Source: an uncultured Pseudomonadales bacterium
GTDB lineage: Bacteria > Pseudomonadota > Gammaproteobacteria > Pseudomonadales > UBA7434
NCBI GenBank assembly: GCA_943788835.1
Contig: CALSRU010000001.1
Location: 313,331 to 377,330, forward strand
Direction of reading: 5' to 3'
Length of the DNA stretch: 64,000 nt
The translations under genes were made by a program, and so were the position numbers. Positions 31,793 to 42,685 of the stretch are shown piece by piece. The stretch's first letter is position 1, and each line of letters starts with the position of its first letter. The notes beneath the pieces are model-generated. The model saw only the letters and a list, made by a program, of their open reading frames with translations, made no database searches and was not told the origin of the DNA.

Positions 31793-32985
31793 GTTGTTTT
31801 GTCCCCTATGGTGTGTAATTCCCCGAAAAATTGCAGTAGAAAGTCCAATTGCGCTGATTGACTCTCCAGCTTGTTAAACCGCGATCTAGCGGTCTCCAGT
31901 ACGACGTTCGTCGCTCGAATGGCATCTTTATTTTTTACATTGCTCAAGATTTGCTCATTCGACCTCAACAGCTGGTCTGGATCCTTGGTGAAGCCTCCTT
32001 GGTCTTTATTTGTAAGCCCTGTCGAACGTTTCAGTTGTTCAAAATACCAGCAAATATGCTTTCGCGCTACTTTAATGCTCAAGTCGGACAAAAAATTGCC
32101 AGAACTTTTCGCTTTTGATTTGACGTCTAATAAGTCATAGCTGCTGTAAAACGTATGAATATGCAACAGGTGATTGATTATAAGTCGTTCTCTGCCTTTT
32201 GCCTCTAACAATTTCAATGATTTACCTGTGAAAAGTCCACAAGATTCTGTAGGATTATCAATTAAGGTATTGATTTCTTTAAAAATCCATGGATTTCCCT
32301 GTGCTGCTCTGCCAATCATCACTCCAGAAGCCCCCGTGTGAGCTAGCACGTCGACCGCTTTTTGAGCAGTAGTGATGTCCCCGTTGGCAAATACAGGAAT
32401 ACAAACTGCTTGGACGACGTCGCTGATCGTGTCGTACTCGGCCTCGCCCTTAAACCGACAGGCTCGTGTACGACCGTGCACGGCAAGTGACTGAATACCA
32501 GCCGCCTCGGCTATTTTGGCAATCTCCACCGCGTTGCGCGAAGTTTGATCCCAGCCGGTTCTTATTTTGAGTGTCACCGGAACGTCGACGGCCCCCACAA
32601 CAGCATGCAAAATCCTTTTGACTAGTGCCTGGTCTTTCATTAACGCTGAGCCGGCCAATTTTTTACAGACTTTTTTAGCCGGGCAGCCCATATTGATGTC
32701 GACAATTTGGGCACCGGCAGCAACTTGATATGCGGCGGCCTCAGCCATTTGGTCAGGTTCCGTACCTACAATTTGTACAATACGAGGCCCGACTTCATCG
32801 GCTTGTGCTAAGCGCAGTTGAGATTTTAAAGTGTTACGCAAGAGAGGGTTACTGGCAGCCATTTCGGCGGTGACAAGTGCAGCGCCCATCTCGCGACAGA
32901 CTTGCCGAAAGGGGAGGTCTGTCACCCCGGCCATAGGTGCTAAAACCGCTTTGCCAGTAATTAGGTAAGGTCCGATACGAGTCAT
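31789..32985 (-). CDS. dusB: tRNA-dihydrouridine synthase B (with extra C-terminal-region insertions)
   Basis: [71 protein letters not shown]; operon with fis. Confidence 0.95.
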   Translation of the reverse strand: MTRIGPYLITGKAVLAPMAGVTDLPFRQVCREMGAALVTAEMAASNPLLRNTLKSQLRLAQADEVGPRIVQIVGTEPDQMAEAAAYQVAAGAQIVDINMGCPAKKVCKKLAGSALMKDQALVKRILHAVVGAVDVPVTLKIRTGWDQTSRNAVEIAKIAEAAGIQSLAVHGRTRACRFKGEAEYDTISDVVQAVCIPVFANGDITTAQKAVDVLAHTGASGVMIGRAAQGNPWIFKEINTLIDNPTESCGLFTGKSLKLLEAKGRERLIINHLLHIHTFYSSYDLLDVKSKAKSSGNFLSDLSIKVARKHICWYFEQLKRSTGLTNKDQGGFTKDPDQLLRSNEQILSNVKNKDAIRATNVVLETARSRFNKLESQSAQLDFLLQFFGELHTIGDKTT

Positions 32986-33081
32986 TAGGCGCTTCTAAGC
33001 TTTTTGTGCTGTTGATTCATTCGGCAGGTCGGATTGCTTGTGCATGGAGGTACTGCGCGCGGGCGGCGTATAAAAGCTACC

Positions 33082-33930
33082 TTAATTAGCATGCAGGATA
33101 TCGAGGAGATAATTTACCGCATGTGGGCCTGGGTCGGCAATTTCTAATTTAATGTATGCCGGCTGGGAGGGCGCCAGACTCTTTTGTTGTGAGCCTTGTT
33201 TAATCGTATAGTCGCCGGGCGCAAAGCTGCGTTGGCTGACGAGGGCGCCTTGCGCATCGGTAAACTTGATCTTTAATGTTGGCCACGGTAGCGGAAGATG
33301 ACCGCCATTAACGATCACAGTTTCTGCTACGAGTTTGTCGTTTTGCATTGGATGGCTGTAAACAGCTAGCTTTAGTAATGCTACATCGCTAACTGTTGTC
33401 TGAAAGTTGCAGCGCAATAAGCCGCAAGCCATCTGGTAGGCATGTTGCACCAATAAGTTTTCAGGTAGTTTATCAACGTTGTGCTCTAGCCATCGTAAAT
33501 ACAGTATGCCTGCTAAAATTATCGCGCCGCTAAGGCTTATGACCCAGCCTATGCTCTGGATCAATGAGCGCTTACGAGTGGGCAGCTTGCCTGATATTTC
33601 AAGCGGGTCCAATTGGAATTGTGCTGCTAGGGTCTCGATGTTGATAGGCTGCTCATCATTTAATACAACCGGCTCTACTCGGCCATCGTCGAGATAGCGA
33701 TTATCAACGAAATCTTTTAAATCTTTTTTGACGGTGTTCGGTGTGTTGGTTCTGCTTGCTGTTAACGGTTTGGTTAAAGCGCCTCCTTGATTGTTATCTG
33801 TTTCTTGTAGGTTGTCGAAAGCTTTGAATATTTTCATGCAGGCGCCGCAGCGTACATTGCCTTGCGACGACTCGAAGATGTATTCCTGGATCAAAAAACG
33901 TTTTTTGCAGCTTGGACACTGAGTAATCAT
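33082..33930 (-). CDS. Zinc-ribbon (MJ0042-type) and DUF3426 domain membrane protein
   Basis: CPSCKKRFLIQEYIFESSQGNVRCGACMKIF; one TM helix; C-terminal VNGGHLPLPWPTLKIKFTDAQGALVSQRSF. Confidence 0.88.
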   Translation of the reverse strand: MITQCPSCKKRFLIQEYIFESSQGNVRCGACMKIFKAFDNLQETDNNQGGALTKPLTASRTNTPNTVKKDLKDFVDNRYLDDGRVEPVVLNDEQPINIETLAAQFQLDPLEISGKLPTRKRSLIQSIGWVISLSGAIILAGILYLRWLEHNVDKLPENLLVQHAYQMACGLLRCNFQTTVSDVALLKLAVYSHPMQNDKLVAETVIVNGGHLPLPWPTLKIKFTDAQGALVSQRSFAPGDYTIKQGSQQKSLAPSQPAYIKLEIADPGPHAVNYLLDILHAN

Positions 33931-33937
33931 TGTTGGG

Positions 33938-34852
33938 CTATTTTTTCACCCCAGTTAAACATAGCCAGTTGTTTTCACTTAGAGCTGGGAAAAAGCTGAT
34001 CTGTTCATCATAAGCAGCCTCAACAGCCATCTTCTGGTTGGAACGAATGCCCGATAAAACTAACTCCGCATCGCTGCTCATTAAGCTGCACAGCTGCTCA
34101 GCTAGATCAATTAGAGGTTGCGCAAGTATATTGGCGATGACGAGCTCAAACGGTCCGGGTGGCGCGGTATCTTTTTTATCAACGAAGGCATCGGCATGCA
34201 CCACCTCATAGCTTTTGGCATGACAGTTATTTTTATTTAAATTGGCTAATGTTGCTGCAATTGCCTGCGGATCATTATCGACAAAAGTTACATGTTTGGC
34301 GCCAAGCAATAGTGCGGCAATGCCTAAGATTCCAGAACCGCAGCCAAAATCCAGTACATGGTTTTGATTGACTTGTGCCTGATCGAGCCACTGCAAGCAA
34401 AGCTTTGTGGTTTCATGTGTGCCTGTTCCAAAAGCAAGGCCGGGGTCGAGCACCACATTAATCGCATTAGGATCTGGTGGCTCGTGCCAGCCTGGGCAAA
34501 TCCACAGCTTATTGCCGCACCGTATAGGTTGGAAGTGATCTAGCCACTCACGCTCCCAGTCACGGTCGTGTAACGTCTCTATTTCGCAATCAATATCGAG
34601 GACACCTAATTCACCGCATAATTTTTTTGTTATTCCGGCAGGGTCGGTGTCAGGGTTGAATAGGGCGGTTGCTTTAATGCTTGGCCATAGGGGTGTTTCT
34701 CCAACACCAGGCTCGTAGATGGGCTCATCAGCACGATCTTGAAACGTGATGCTTATCGCGCTGCACAACTCTAGCGCATCCTCGAGCTTTTGTACTTGCT
34801 GAGGCTCGATATAGATATGTAACTGCAACCAGTTCATCTTATTGCCTCGCAA
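33938..34852 (-). CDS. prmA: Ribosomal protein L11 methyltransferase
   Basis: VVLDPGLAFGTGTHETTKLCLQWLD; VLDFGCGSGILGIAAL; LVIANILAQPLIDLA. Confidence 0.96.
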   Translation of the reverse strand: MRGNKMNWLQLHIYIEPQQVQKLEDALELCSAISITFQDRADEPIYEPGVGETPLWPSIKATALFNPDTDPAGITKKLCGELGVLDIDCEIETLHDRDWEREWLDHFQPIRCGNKLWICPGWHEPPDPNAINVVLDPGLAFGTGTHETTKLCLQWLDQAQVNQNHVLDFGCGSGILGIAALLLGAKHVTFVDNDPQAIAATLANLNKNNCHAKSYEVVHADAFVDKKDTAPPGPFELVIANILAQPLIDLAEQLCSLMSSDAELVLSGIRSNQKMAVEAAYDEQISFFPALSENNWLCLTGVKK

Positions 34853-34882
34853 GTTTTGGCATTACAAGATGTCTGTGAGAAA

Positions 34883-36226
34883 TCACTCTGCGGCAAGTTT
34901 GTTTTCAAGATAGTGGATGTTCATTCCGCCGATGCGCACTTCGCTGTCATTAATTAATTTTTTATGTAACTCGATATTAGACTTAATGCCGTTGATAATT
35001 AATTCGTCGAGTGCGCCATTCATTCGCTTGAGCGCAGTATCTCTGTCAGGACCGAAACAAATAATTTTTGCAATTAGCGAGTCGTAGTGAGGAGGTACGG
35101 TGTAGCCACTATAAACGTGCGAGTCGACGCGAACGCCATTGCCGCCCGGAGCATGAAAGTAGCTAATTTTTCCTGGCGAGGGCATAAATGTATCGGGATT
35201 TTCAGCATTAATCCTGCATTCAATGGCGTGTCCGTTGAAATGAATATCATGTTGCTTGAGCGTTAAACCTCGGCCACCCGCGATGAGCAGTTGCTCTTTG
35301 ACGATGTCAACGCCAGTAATCATTTCTGATACTGGATGTTCAACCTGTACGCGTGTATTCATTTCAATAAAATAAAAAGCCCCATCTTCATACAAGAATT
35401 CAAAGGTGCCGGCGCCACGGTAATTGAGTCGTTTACAGGCATTGACACAGGCTTCTGCAACATCGCGGCGAAGATCGTTGGGAATAAGTGGCGCGGGGGC
35501 CTCTTCGATAACTTTTTGGTGGCGTCTTTGTAGTGAGCAGTCACGATCACCCAAGTGGATGGCGTTGCCTTGGCCATCGGCGAGTACTTGGATTTCTACA
35601 TGGCGGGGATTGCCCAAAAATTTTTCAAGATAAACTGTACCGTCTTTAAATGCAGCGAGTGCCTCTGACTGCGTTAACGCAATTGAATTAACTAGCGACG
35701 ATTCTTCATGCACCACTCGCATCCCGCGACCGCCGCCGCCAGCCGCCGCCTTGATAATAACGGGGTAGCCAATACTCTGCGCAATTTTTATTGAGCGGGC
35801 AGGGTCATCGTCGAGTGGGCCATTAGATCCGGGCACCGTAGGCACTCCTGCTTCTTGCATAGCAGCAATAGCGGCCACCTTGTCACCCATGGTGCGGATC
35901 ACGTCGGCGGTGGGTCCTACAAATACAAAACCGCTCTTTTCTACCTGCTCGGCAAAATCCGCATTCTCGGCAAGAAATCCGTAGCCCGGATGAATGCCAT
36001 CAGCGTTAGTCACCTCGGCGGCACTGATGATTGCATGACTGCTCAGATAACTTTCAGTGGAGGAGGCAGGGCCAATGCATACTGCTTCATCGGCTAGGCG
36101 AACATGCAATTGCTCGCTATCGGCGGTACTGTGGACGGCAACGGTTTTAATGCCGAGCTCTCGACAGGCGCGCAAGATGCGCAGAGCAATTTCACCACGG
36201 TTGGCAATGACAATTTTGTTAAGCAT
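34883..36226 (-). CDS. accC: Acetyl-CoA carboxylase biotin carboxylase subunit
   Basis: [63 protein letters not shown]. Confidence 0.98.
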   Translation of the reverse strand: MLNKIVIANRGEIALRILRACRELGIKTVAVHSTADSEQLHVRLADEAVCIGPASSTESYLSSHAIISAAEVTNADGIHPGYGFLAENADFAEQVEKSGFVFVGPTADVIRTMGDKVAAIAAMQEAGVPTVPGSNGPLDDDPARSIKIAQSIGYPVIIKAAAGGGGRGMRVVHEESSLVNSIALTQSEALAAFKDGTVYLEKFLGNPRHVEIQVLADGQGNAIHLGDRDCSLQRRHQKVIEEAPAPLIPNDLRRDVAEACVNACKRLNYRGAGTFEFLYEDGAFYFIEMNTRVQVEHPVSEMITGVDIVKEQLLIAGGRGLTLKQHDIHFNGHAIECRINAENPDTFMPSPGKISYFHAPGGNGVRVDSHVYSGYTVPPHYDSLIAKIICFGPDRDTALKRMNGALDELIINGIKSNIELHKKLINDSEVRIGGMNIHYLENKLAAE

Positions 36227-36292
36227 TTGAGGGGCTCTTGTATAAAGACGGCTGAAATTCGTTAGCGGCTAAGAAGTTGTTCGGCTTTGCAG

Positions 36293-36736
36293 CTAGCTGA
36301 TAACAATTAAATCTTGATCAAACTCGACAGGTTGGCCATCTTCTACCAAAATGGCTTGCACAACTCCGGATATGTCTGCTTCGATTTGATTCATCATTTT
36401 CATTGCCTCGACAATGCAAACGACGTCGCCTTTGTTAATGGTTTGGCCTACTTCAATAAATGATTCCGCATCCGGCGAGGGCGAGCGATAAAACGTGCCT
36501 ACCATCGGCGACTTCACTGATTTGTCAAAACTAGACTGCGCGGCTGGAGCAGGGGCCTCTACTGCTGGTGCCGCCACAGGTGCTGCTGCAACTGCTTGCG
36601 GTGCCGGTGCTTGCATGACGACCGCGCCATTGCCTCGGCTGATGCGTACAGACTCTTCACCCTCGTGGATTTCAATTTCTTGTATGTTCGACTCATCGAG
36701 CAGCTCAATCAGTTTTTTGACTTTTCTTATGTCCAT
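36293..36736 (-). CDS. accB: Acetyl-CoA carboxylase biotin carboxyl carrier protein
   Basis: [16 protein letters not shown] biotinylation motif; Pro/Ala linker. Confidence 0.98.
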   Translation of the reverse strand: MDIRKVKKLIELLDESNIQEIEIHEGEESVRISRGNGAVVMQAPAPQAVAAAPVAAPAVEAPAPAAQSSFDKSVKSPMVGTFYRSPSPDAESFIEVGQTINKGDVVCIVEAMKMMNQIEADISGVVQAILVEDGQPVEFDQDLIVIS

Positions 36737-36849
36737 TGCAGTAACTCCCGGAATAGTTGCCTCATATGAAGGCCGATGTTTGCTTAAAATTAATAAATTG
36801 TGGCTTGTGGTGCATGCGGACGTGCTCGGTTTGACGTTGCGCCTTAGAA

Positions 36850-37299
36850 TCAGTCTTCGGTAGTTTGGTTTAGTGACTCGATGGCCGCGCGCAATGCTAG
36901 CTCATAGCCTCTGGCACCTAATCCGCTAATTACACCGCGGGCAATATCTGAAAAATAAGATTGCTGGCGGAAGTCTTCACGGCTGTGGACGTTAGATAGA
37001 TGCACTTCAATGAAGGGTATGTCTACGGCAAGCAGGGCATCACGCAGCGCAATGCTTGTGTGCGTGAGTGCCGCTGGATTGATAATAATAAAGTCTGTGT
37101 TGCCGTAAGCTTTTTGTACGCGACCGACTAATTCTGCCTCGGCGTTACTTTGAAAGTGGCTTATTGTGCAAGCAGATTTCGCGGCCAGTGCATCCAATTG
37201 CTGCTCAATTTGGGCGAGCGTGAGGGAGCCATACTTGGTGGGTTCTCTAACACCAAGCATGTTTAAGTTGGGTCCGTGTAGGATGAGAATCGACGCCAT
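36850..37299 (-). CDS. aroQ: 3-dehydroquinate dehydratase, type II
   Basis: [57 protein letters not shown]. Confidence 0.97.
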   Translation of the reverse strand: MASILILHGPNLNMLGVREPTKYGSLTLAQIEQQLDALAAKSACTISHFQSNAEAELVGRVQKAYGNTDFIIINPAALTHTSIALRDALLAVDIPFIEVHLSNVHSREDFRQQSYFSDIARGVISGLGARGYELALRAAIESLNQTTED

Positions 37300-37566
37300 C
37301 TCGCTCTAAAAGTCCTTAAAAGGTTAATATGGTTGTAGCAACACGCGCCACATCTCAGCACATGCTATGGTAGGGCGGCGGGAATTGCAATTGCTTTTCG
37401 ATTATTTTCGGATTTTAGCGACAATTTGCCGTTTTTTAGCGGCGTATTGGGCGCGAATGTGTATTTTTGTTGACTCTTTGCAGAAGTCGCTGTATTCGAT
37501 GCTAAAGGTTGTAATTTGCAGCTATTTGATTCGATTACGTTGATATTGTTCCACAAATGTTCCGAT

Positions 37567-38295
37567 TCAGTCATTTAACTGCAGCGTTCGCGTTTGAACG
37601 GGATAGCAGAGCCCGGCATCGGCACACCCTTGGTACTGTACATTCAAATAGGCCGGTTCGATGGTTTGTCCGCTGGCATTCTTGGATAGCAGCTGGCCCT
37701 GCGTAATACTTGCCAGCGCCTGATGGTAATACACCTCTACGCGCCCAAAATAGTCATCCGTTTTGCGCAGCCCCTGCCCAAAAGCTGCGACATCAGTCAG
37801 TGCTTTGAGAGGGGATTGCTCATCATTTTGGCTACGGATAGTGAATTTATGTTTGTAGAGATAGTAGTTTGGAGCGATGGTCCAGACTAGCTCGATACCC
37901 TGCTCGCCGCGGATTAAATCGAGCACGAAAGCTTCGTCAACTGGCAGAAATTCGGGATCGGACCCCATCATAGAAGAGTTTTTTTTGTTCTCAAATGAAA
38001 CGCTGTTGGGCCTAGCGCTTGAGGGGGCTTCACCTAGCTTGGCAGGCTGATCCATCAGCTGGTTTGACGCCGCGTCGACGTTCATTGCACCGGTGCTGCT
38101 GGAATGATCGGAGGCCGTTTCGGCAGAGGGTTGGCAGCTCGCCAGTGCGAAAAGCCAAGGCAGTATTATTAGTCGGTAATGACAGAGCTTGGCGCGTAAG
38201 TATTTAGCTTGCGTCGCGGCTAGGCGGTGTTGGCCCCCTATTGATGAAGGGTTATGTGTAGAGATAATATTTAGCATGGAGTGATCGCCATTCAT
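37567..38295 (-). CDS. Standalone DsbD N-terminal (alpha) domain lipoprotein
   Basis: lipobox-like LPWLFALASCQPS; FLPVDEAFVLDLIRGEQGIELVWTIAPNYYLYKHKF; YQGCADAGLCYPVQTRTLQLND then stop; located where dsbD normally sits beside aroQ. Confidence 0.82.
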   Translation of the reverse strand: MNGDHSMLNIISTHNPSSIGGQHRLAATQAKYLRAKLCHYRLIILPWLFALASCQPSAETASDHSSSTGAMNVDAASNQLMDQPAKLGEAPSSARPNSVSFENKKNSSMMGSDPEFLPVDEAFVLDLIRGEQGIELVWTIAPNYYLYKHKFTIRSQNDEQSPLKALTDVAAFGQGLRKTDDYFGRVEVYYHQALASITQGQLLSKNASGQTIEPAYLNVQYQGCADAGLCYPVQTRTLQLND

Positions 38296-38522
38296 TAAAG
38301 GATGCGCCAGGCTGTGCGAGCTTTACACAAGTTTAGCGTGTTCAAAGCATCAATGAGGCGCCAAATTTTTTCGACCTTGCGATATGGCAATAATTCCATC
38401 TGTGCTTGTCGCCTTTCATGCCCTGGTAGAGGCAATGGTATATTGATTGTCTTAGGCCAAGCGCGATCCGTTACATAATGGCGCGGTGAGGCATTAATTT
38501 CTTTCTCCAGCGAGACTTTTCC

Positions 38523-39053
38523 ATGTTCATGATATCAACCCCATTCACAAAATGTTTGCGCGCTCTATTCAAGGCGGGTGTAGTAACTCTACTTTTGTCG
38601 GTTTTAGGCGCTTGTATGGGGGAATCGACCAATGACGCAGCGAGCCTTGCAAGTCTGGATGATGCGGCATCAACGAGCCAGGCATCTGCGTCTGTTGTGG
38701 CCGAAGCTGCCTATTTTCGCCTTCCCGTGCCGGGGCGTGATGTATCTAGCGCTTACCTGACACTGCGCAATACATCCGAGCAGGCGCTCGGTTTGACTGA
38801 ATTTTCTAGTGAGCAGGTGCGCGCAATTGAATTGCATGAGCATGTGCACAAAGATGGGGTGATGCAGATGCGTCGCGTTGAGCAATTTGTGCTGCCCGCG
38901 GGCGACACATTAGTCATGCAGCCGGGCGGCTATCATCTAATGTTGTTCGGTTTATCTGAATCTCTTGCCGAAGGGGATAAAATCACTATTGAGCTGATGC
39001 TGACAACCGGTGACAATGTCAGTATTCCTTTGAGTGGTCGAGCCGTTCGCTAG
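38523..39053 (+). CDS. Periplasmic copper chaperone PCu(A)C family, lipoprotein
   Basis: lipobox LSVLGAC; AYLTLRNTSEQALGL; ELHEHVHKDGVMQMRRV...PGGYHLMLFGL metal-binding pattern. Confidence 0.9.
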   Translation: MFMISTPFTKCLRALFKAGVVTLLLSVLGACMGESTNDAASLASLDDAASTSQASASVVAEAAYFRLPVPGRDVSSAYLTLRNTSEQALGLTEFSSEQVRAIELHEHVHKDGVMQMRRVEQFVLPAGDTLVMQPGGYHLMLFGLSESLAEGDKITIELMLTTGDNVSIPLSGRAVR

Positions 39054-39142
39054 CTGCTGCCCAGCTGAGCGCGCAAAAGTAGTTACCGTCCCATGTTAGG
39101 TGTTCCTATCATACTGTTAACCTTCGCTTAAGAGCTTCCGAT

Positions 39143-40186
39143 ATGGATTCGAAAGATCGTGTAGAAATGTTAAAAGCCGATGCTTCCTATTGGTGGGCTA
39201 ACAGCGTGGTACTTAAAATTTTTGCTGCCGCGCTGCTAATTTACCTCTTAATGGCAGCGGTTTTAGCGTTTTTATGGTCTGGTGAGCCGCCAACCTTTGA
39301 TGTGCTTCAGAATGCAGTTGAGCGCAGCGAAGCTGAAAATCGAATTGTGGTGCCGGGTTCGGTGACTACGGCCACGCTGGTTGCATTGGCTGAAACGCTG
39401 CTCGATAAGCCCGGTGGTTTTCTTAGCAATGACATTACTTTACCCGGCGTTGGCCTCGATAATATGCCTAATTGGGAGTTTGGAGTATTGGTGCAGGTGC
39501 GAGATCTGGCTCGCTCGATGCGTCAAGGCTTTAGCCGATCACAGTCGCAGTCTACCGAGGATGTCGATTTAGCTTTGGCTGAGCCGCGTTTCAATTTTGA
39601 CAATGATAGTTGGATTTTCCCACGTTCTGAAGATGAGTACCGCGAGGGTGTGAATTACACATTGGAGTACTTATGGCGCCTGTCTGACCCAAGCCAAGCG
39701 GGATCGCAATTTTTTACGCGCGCAGACAACTTGGTTAGCTGGCTCGCTACAGTTGAGTCACGCCTGGGCAGCTTGTCGCAGAGGCTAAGTGCCAGTGTGG
39801 GGCAAAGGCGCCTGAATACTGATTTAGCCGGAGATGCCGAAGCTAGCCAATCAACGCTAAGCGAGGAGGACCAAATGGTTAAAACTCCTTGGGATGAAAT
39901 TGACGATGTTTTGTATGAGGCGCGTGGCACTAGTTGGGCTTTGGTGCACTGTTTGCAGGCTATAGAAATCGACTTTGCCGACGTCTTACAAAAGAAAAAT
40001 GCCTTAGTCAGCATGCGTCAAATCGTGCGCGAGCTTGAAGCAACACAACAAACAATATGGAGCCCTGTGGTACTAAATGGCAGTGGCTTTGGTTTGTTTG
40101 CTAATCACTCTTTAGTGATGGCTTCTTATATATCGCGTGCGAATGCCGGTATCATCGATTTACGAGAGTTGTTAACTAAAGGCTAG
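39143..40186 (+). CDS. DUF2333 family membrane-anchored protein
   Basis: N-terminal TM then VVPGSVTTATLVALAETLLDKPGGFLSNDITLPGVGLDNMPNWEFGVLVQVRDLARSMR. Confidence 0.85.
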   Translation: MDSKDRVEMLKADASYWWANSVVLKIFAAALLIYLLMAAVLAFLWSGEPPTFDVLQNAVERSEAENRIVVPGSVTTATLVALAETLLDKPGGFLSNDITLPGVGLDNMPNWEFGVLVQVRDLARSMRQGFSRSQSQSTEDVDLALAEPRFNFDNDSWIFPRSEDEYREGVNYTLEYLWRLSDPSQAGSQFFTRADNLVSWLATVESRLGSLSQRLSASVGQRRLNTDLAGDAEASQSTLSEEDQMVKTPWDEIDDVLYEARGTSWALVHCLQAIEIDFADVLQKKNALVSMRQIVRELEATQQTIWSPVVLNGSGFGLFANHSLVMASYISRANAGIIDLRELLTKG

Positions 40187-40366
40187 CGTTGCTTGACCTG
40201 CCGCTAAGTGTTCTGCCGTGCTGGATAATTGCACGTTTTCGGTTACTATCTTAATAGGGTGAGTGTTTTCTTATTGGCCCCTGATTTTAGCGCCATAGTT
40301 TTACACGGTTATTATCTTTGAGCGCTATGGTAGCAGCGCATAAACCAACATGATGAGAGTTTTGTA

Positions 40367-41419
40367 GTGAGTCATTCCACAGACGACGTAAGAATTGATC
40401 AAATAAAAGAACTGTTGCCACCGGTAGCATTGATGGAGCGTTTTCCGGTGAGTGAGGTAGCCGCTGCCACGGTATTATCCTCGCGCCAAGCTACGCATAA
40501 TATTCTTGCAGGCGACGACGATCGCTTGCTGGTTATTTCTGGGCCTTGTTCAATACATGACGTTAATGCCGCCAAAGAATATGCGTCTCGCTTAAAGGTG
40601 CTGCGTGAAACTTATGCAGACACGCTTGAGATTGTCATGCGTGTTTATTTTGAAAAGCCACGCACCACGGTAGGTTGGAAGGGTTTAATCAATGACCCTT
40701 ATATGGACGACAGTTTCAAAATTAATGATGGCTTGCGGATAGCGCGTCAGTTGTTATGCGAAATAAACGATATGGGGCTGCCAACAGCGGGAGAGTTTCT
40801 CGACGTTATTTCGCCACAATATGTGGGCGATTTAATGAGTTGGGGTGCGATTGGTGCGCGCACGACGGAATCGCAAATCCATCGGGAACTGGCCTCTGGT
40901 TTATCATGCCCAGTAGGATTTAAGAATGGTACAAAAGGTAGCATCCAAATCGCTATAGATGGCATTGGTGCCGGCAATAATCCCCATCACTTTTTGTCGG
41001 TCACGAAATTTGGCCATTCAGCCATCATTACGACAAAAGGTAATGAAGATTGCCACATCATTTTGCGTGGTGGCAGTGAGCCAAACTACAGCGCGGAACA
41101 TGTTAATGCGACGGCTAAGCAACTGGCAGCTGCCGGTGTTAATGAAAAAGTCATGGTTGATTTTAGCCATGCTAACAGCGCTAAGCAGTTTAAGCGGCAG
41201 TTGGATGTCAGCACTGATATTGCGCAGCAAATTTCTGCGGGCTCGCATAGTTTGTTTGGTGTGATGATTGAAAGCCACCTGGTAGAAGGTAACCAAAAAG
41301 TTGTTGAGGGTCAGGAGCTTACCTACGGTCAGAGTATCACTGACGCCTGCATTGGCTGGCATGATACTGAGGCTGTCATGGAGCAATTGTCGCAGGCTGT
41401 GCTTACGCGACGCAGCTAA
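40367..41419 (+). CDS. 3-deoxy-7-phosphoheptulonate synthase, class I
   Basis: VISGPCSIHDVNAAKEYASRL; YFEKPRTTVGWKGLINDPYMDDSF; GARTTESQIHRELASGLSCPVGFKNGT. Confidence 0.96.
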   Translation: MSHSTDDVRIDQIKELLPPVALMERFPVSEVAAATVLSSRQATHNILAGDDDRLLVISGPCSIHDVNAAKEYASRLKVLRETYADTLEIVMRVYFEKPRTTVGWKGLINDPYMDDSFKINDGLRIARQLLCEINDMGLPTAGEFLDVISPQYVGDLMSWGAIGARTTESQIHRELASGLSCPVGFKNGTKGSIQIAIDGIGAGNNPHHFLSVTKFGHSAIITTKGNEDCHIILRGGSEPNYSAEHVNATAKQLAAAGVNEKVMVDFSHANSAKQFKRQLDVSTDIAQQISAGSHSLFGVMIESHLVEGNQKVVEGQELTYGQSITDACIGWHDTEAVMEQLSQAVLTRRS

Positions 41420-41429
41420 TAGTGTTTGC

Positions 41430-41458
41430 CATTGCATGGTCTAATCGGCCATGCAATG
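41430..41458. terminator. Inverted repeat between convergent DAHP synthase and PfkB genes (candidate terminator)
   Basis: 10-bp perfect arms cattgcatgg / ccatgcaatg with 9-nt loop; U-tract weak. Confidence 0.45.
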
Positions 41459-41507
41459 CGCGACTTATCTTGCAGCTCTTTTTCCGAGTTTGGGTTCTCT
41501 GCTTTTG

Positions 41508-42506
41508 TCAGGTTTGTTGGAACTGTTCTAACAGTTTCGCGTGCTGGGCAGGTTGTAAGCGAGGGCCAAATTGTGAAACCACACGGGATGCTGCCAAGCT
41601 TGCAAACTTGCCTGCTTGAGCGTGGCTCATGCCGTGCGTGATACCATACAAAAAAGCGCCTGCGAACATGTCGCCGGCCCCATTAGTGTCAATGGCTTCA
41701 ACCGCAACACCATCAATCGTATGCATGAGGTTTCCATCGTAAACGAGCGCTCCTGCTGCGCCTAAAGTAATAACGAATTCATCGCAGTGATCATGCAGTA
41801 CTTTAATGGCTTGGTCTAGGTCCTCAGTTTTGGCGAAGCTCAATGCTTCATCGCGATTGCAAAATGCCAGCGCGATCTTGCCGCCCATAATGTCTAGAAC
41901 CCCAGCATGAAAATATTCGATGATGCCCGGATCAGAGAAGCTCAATGCAATCTTGGTATTGTTGCTGCGTGCCAGCTTGGCAGCCTCAATGGCGGCTTGC
42001 TTGCCGCTTGGCGAGGTGACTAGGTAACTTTCAATATATAGGTAGGCCGAAGCGGCTATCGCATCGCTATTAAGTTCGCGTCCCGAAAACTGCTCGCTGG
42101 CACCTAAAAACGTATTCATCGAGCGCTCGGCATCAGGCGTAATTAGAATCAAGCATTTACCAGTAATGCCTTCTTCAGGGTTCTGCGCAGGCGTTGCTAC
42201 GCCTGCGTTTGCCATATCACGCATGTAAAATTCGCCGTTGTCATCGTTTGCAACTTTGCCACTGAAAAAAGTTGACGCCCCAAAGTAACTGGCAGCTATG
42301 ATAGTGTTACCGGCAGAGCCACCACTGGCACGTTGCGCATGAACCAAATGACCTTCGAGATGATCGAGCAATTGCTGACGTCTAGCTGGATCGACAAGCG
42401 TCATCATGCCTTTTTCTACTTCAAGTGTTGCTAAATCTTGGTCGCTTACTTCAATTTCAGTATCGACCAGCGCTGCACCAATGGCATAAATATGATAATT
42501 GTTCAT
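41508..42506 (-). CDS. Adenosine kinase-like PfkB-family sugar kinase
   Basis: GGSAGNTIIAASYFGA; VEAIDTNGAGDMFAGAFLYGI. Confidence 0.88.
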   Translation of the reverse strand: MNNYHIYAIGAALVDTEIEVSDQDLATLEVEKGMMTLVDPARRQQLLDHLEGHLVHAQRASGGSAGNTIIAASYFGASTFFSGKVANDDNGEFYMRDMANAGVATPAQNPEEGITGKCLILITPDAERSMNTFLGASEQFSGRELNSDAIAASAYLYIESYLVTSPSGKQAAIEAAKLARSNNTKIALSFSDPGIIEYFHAGVLDIMGGKIALAFCNRDEALSFAKTEDLDQAIKVLHDHCDEFVITLGAAGALVYDGNLMHTIDGVAVEAIDTNGAGDMFAGAFLYGITHGMSHAQAGKFASLAASRVVSQFGPRLQPAQHAKLLEQFQQT

Positions 42507-42685
42507 TGTGGTTTTTCATCTCCAGCGGTATGGATTGATCGTTTGCAGCGATGGCCTTGCTGATGGCATTTGTCGCTGCGCTTATTTTTTAAAAAAAAGG
42601 TAAGCGGTCACTCAAGAGCTAGCAACTCTAGGCTCGCACAAAAACTGTAGAGCACGATAATGAGCTTAACGAGTAAACGCAAGTA

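Noticed and set aside
35336-36097. Multiple plus-strand ORFs opposite accC
   Set aside because: Shadow ORFs antisense to a highly conserved gene; typical of codon bias
37365-37574. 69-aa minus ORF following the DsbD alpha domain gene
   Set aside because: Low-complexity Ser/Asn/Lys sequence; not the missing DsbD membrane or thioredoxin domain
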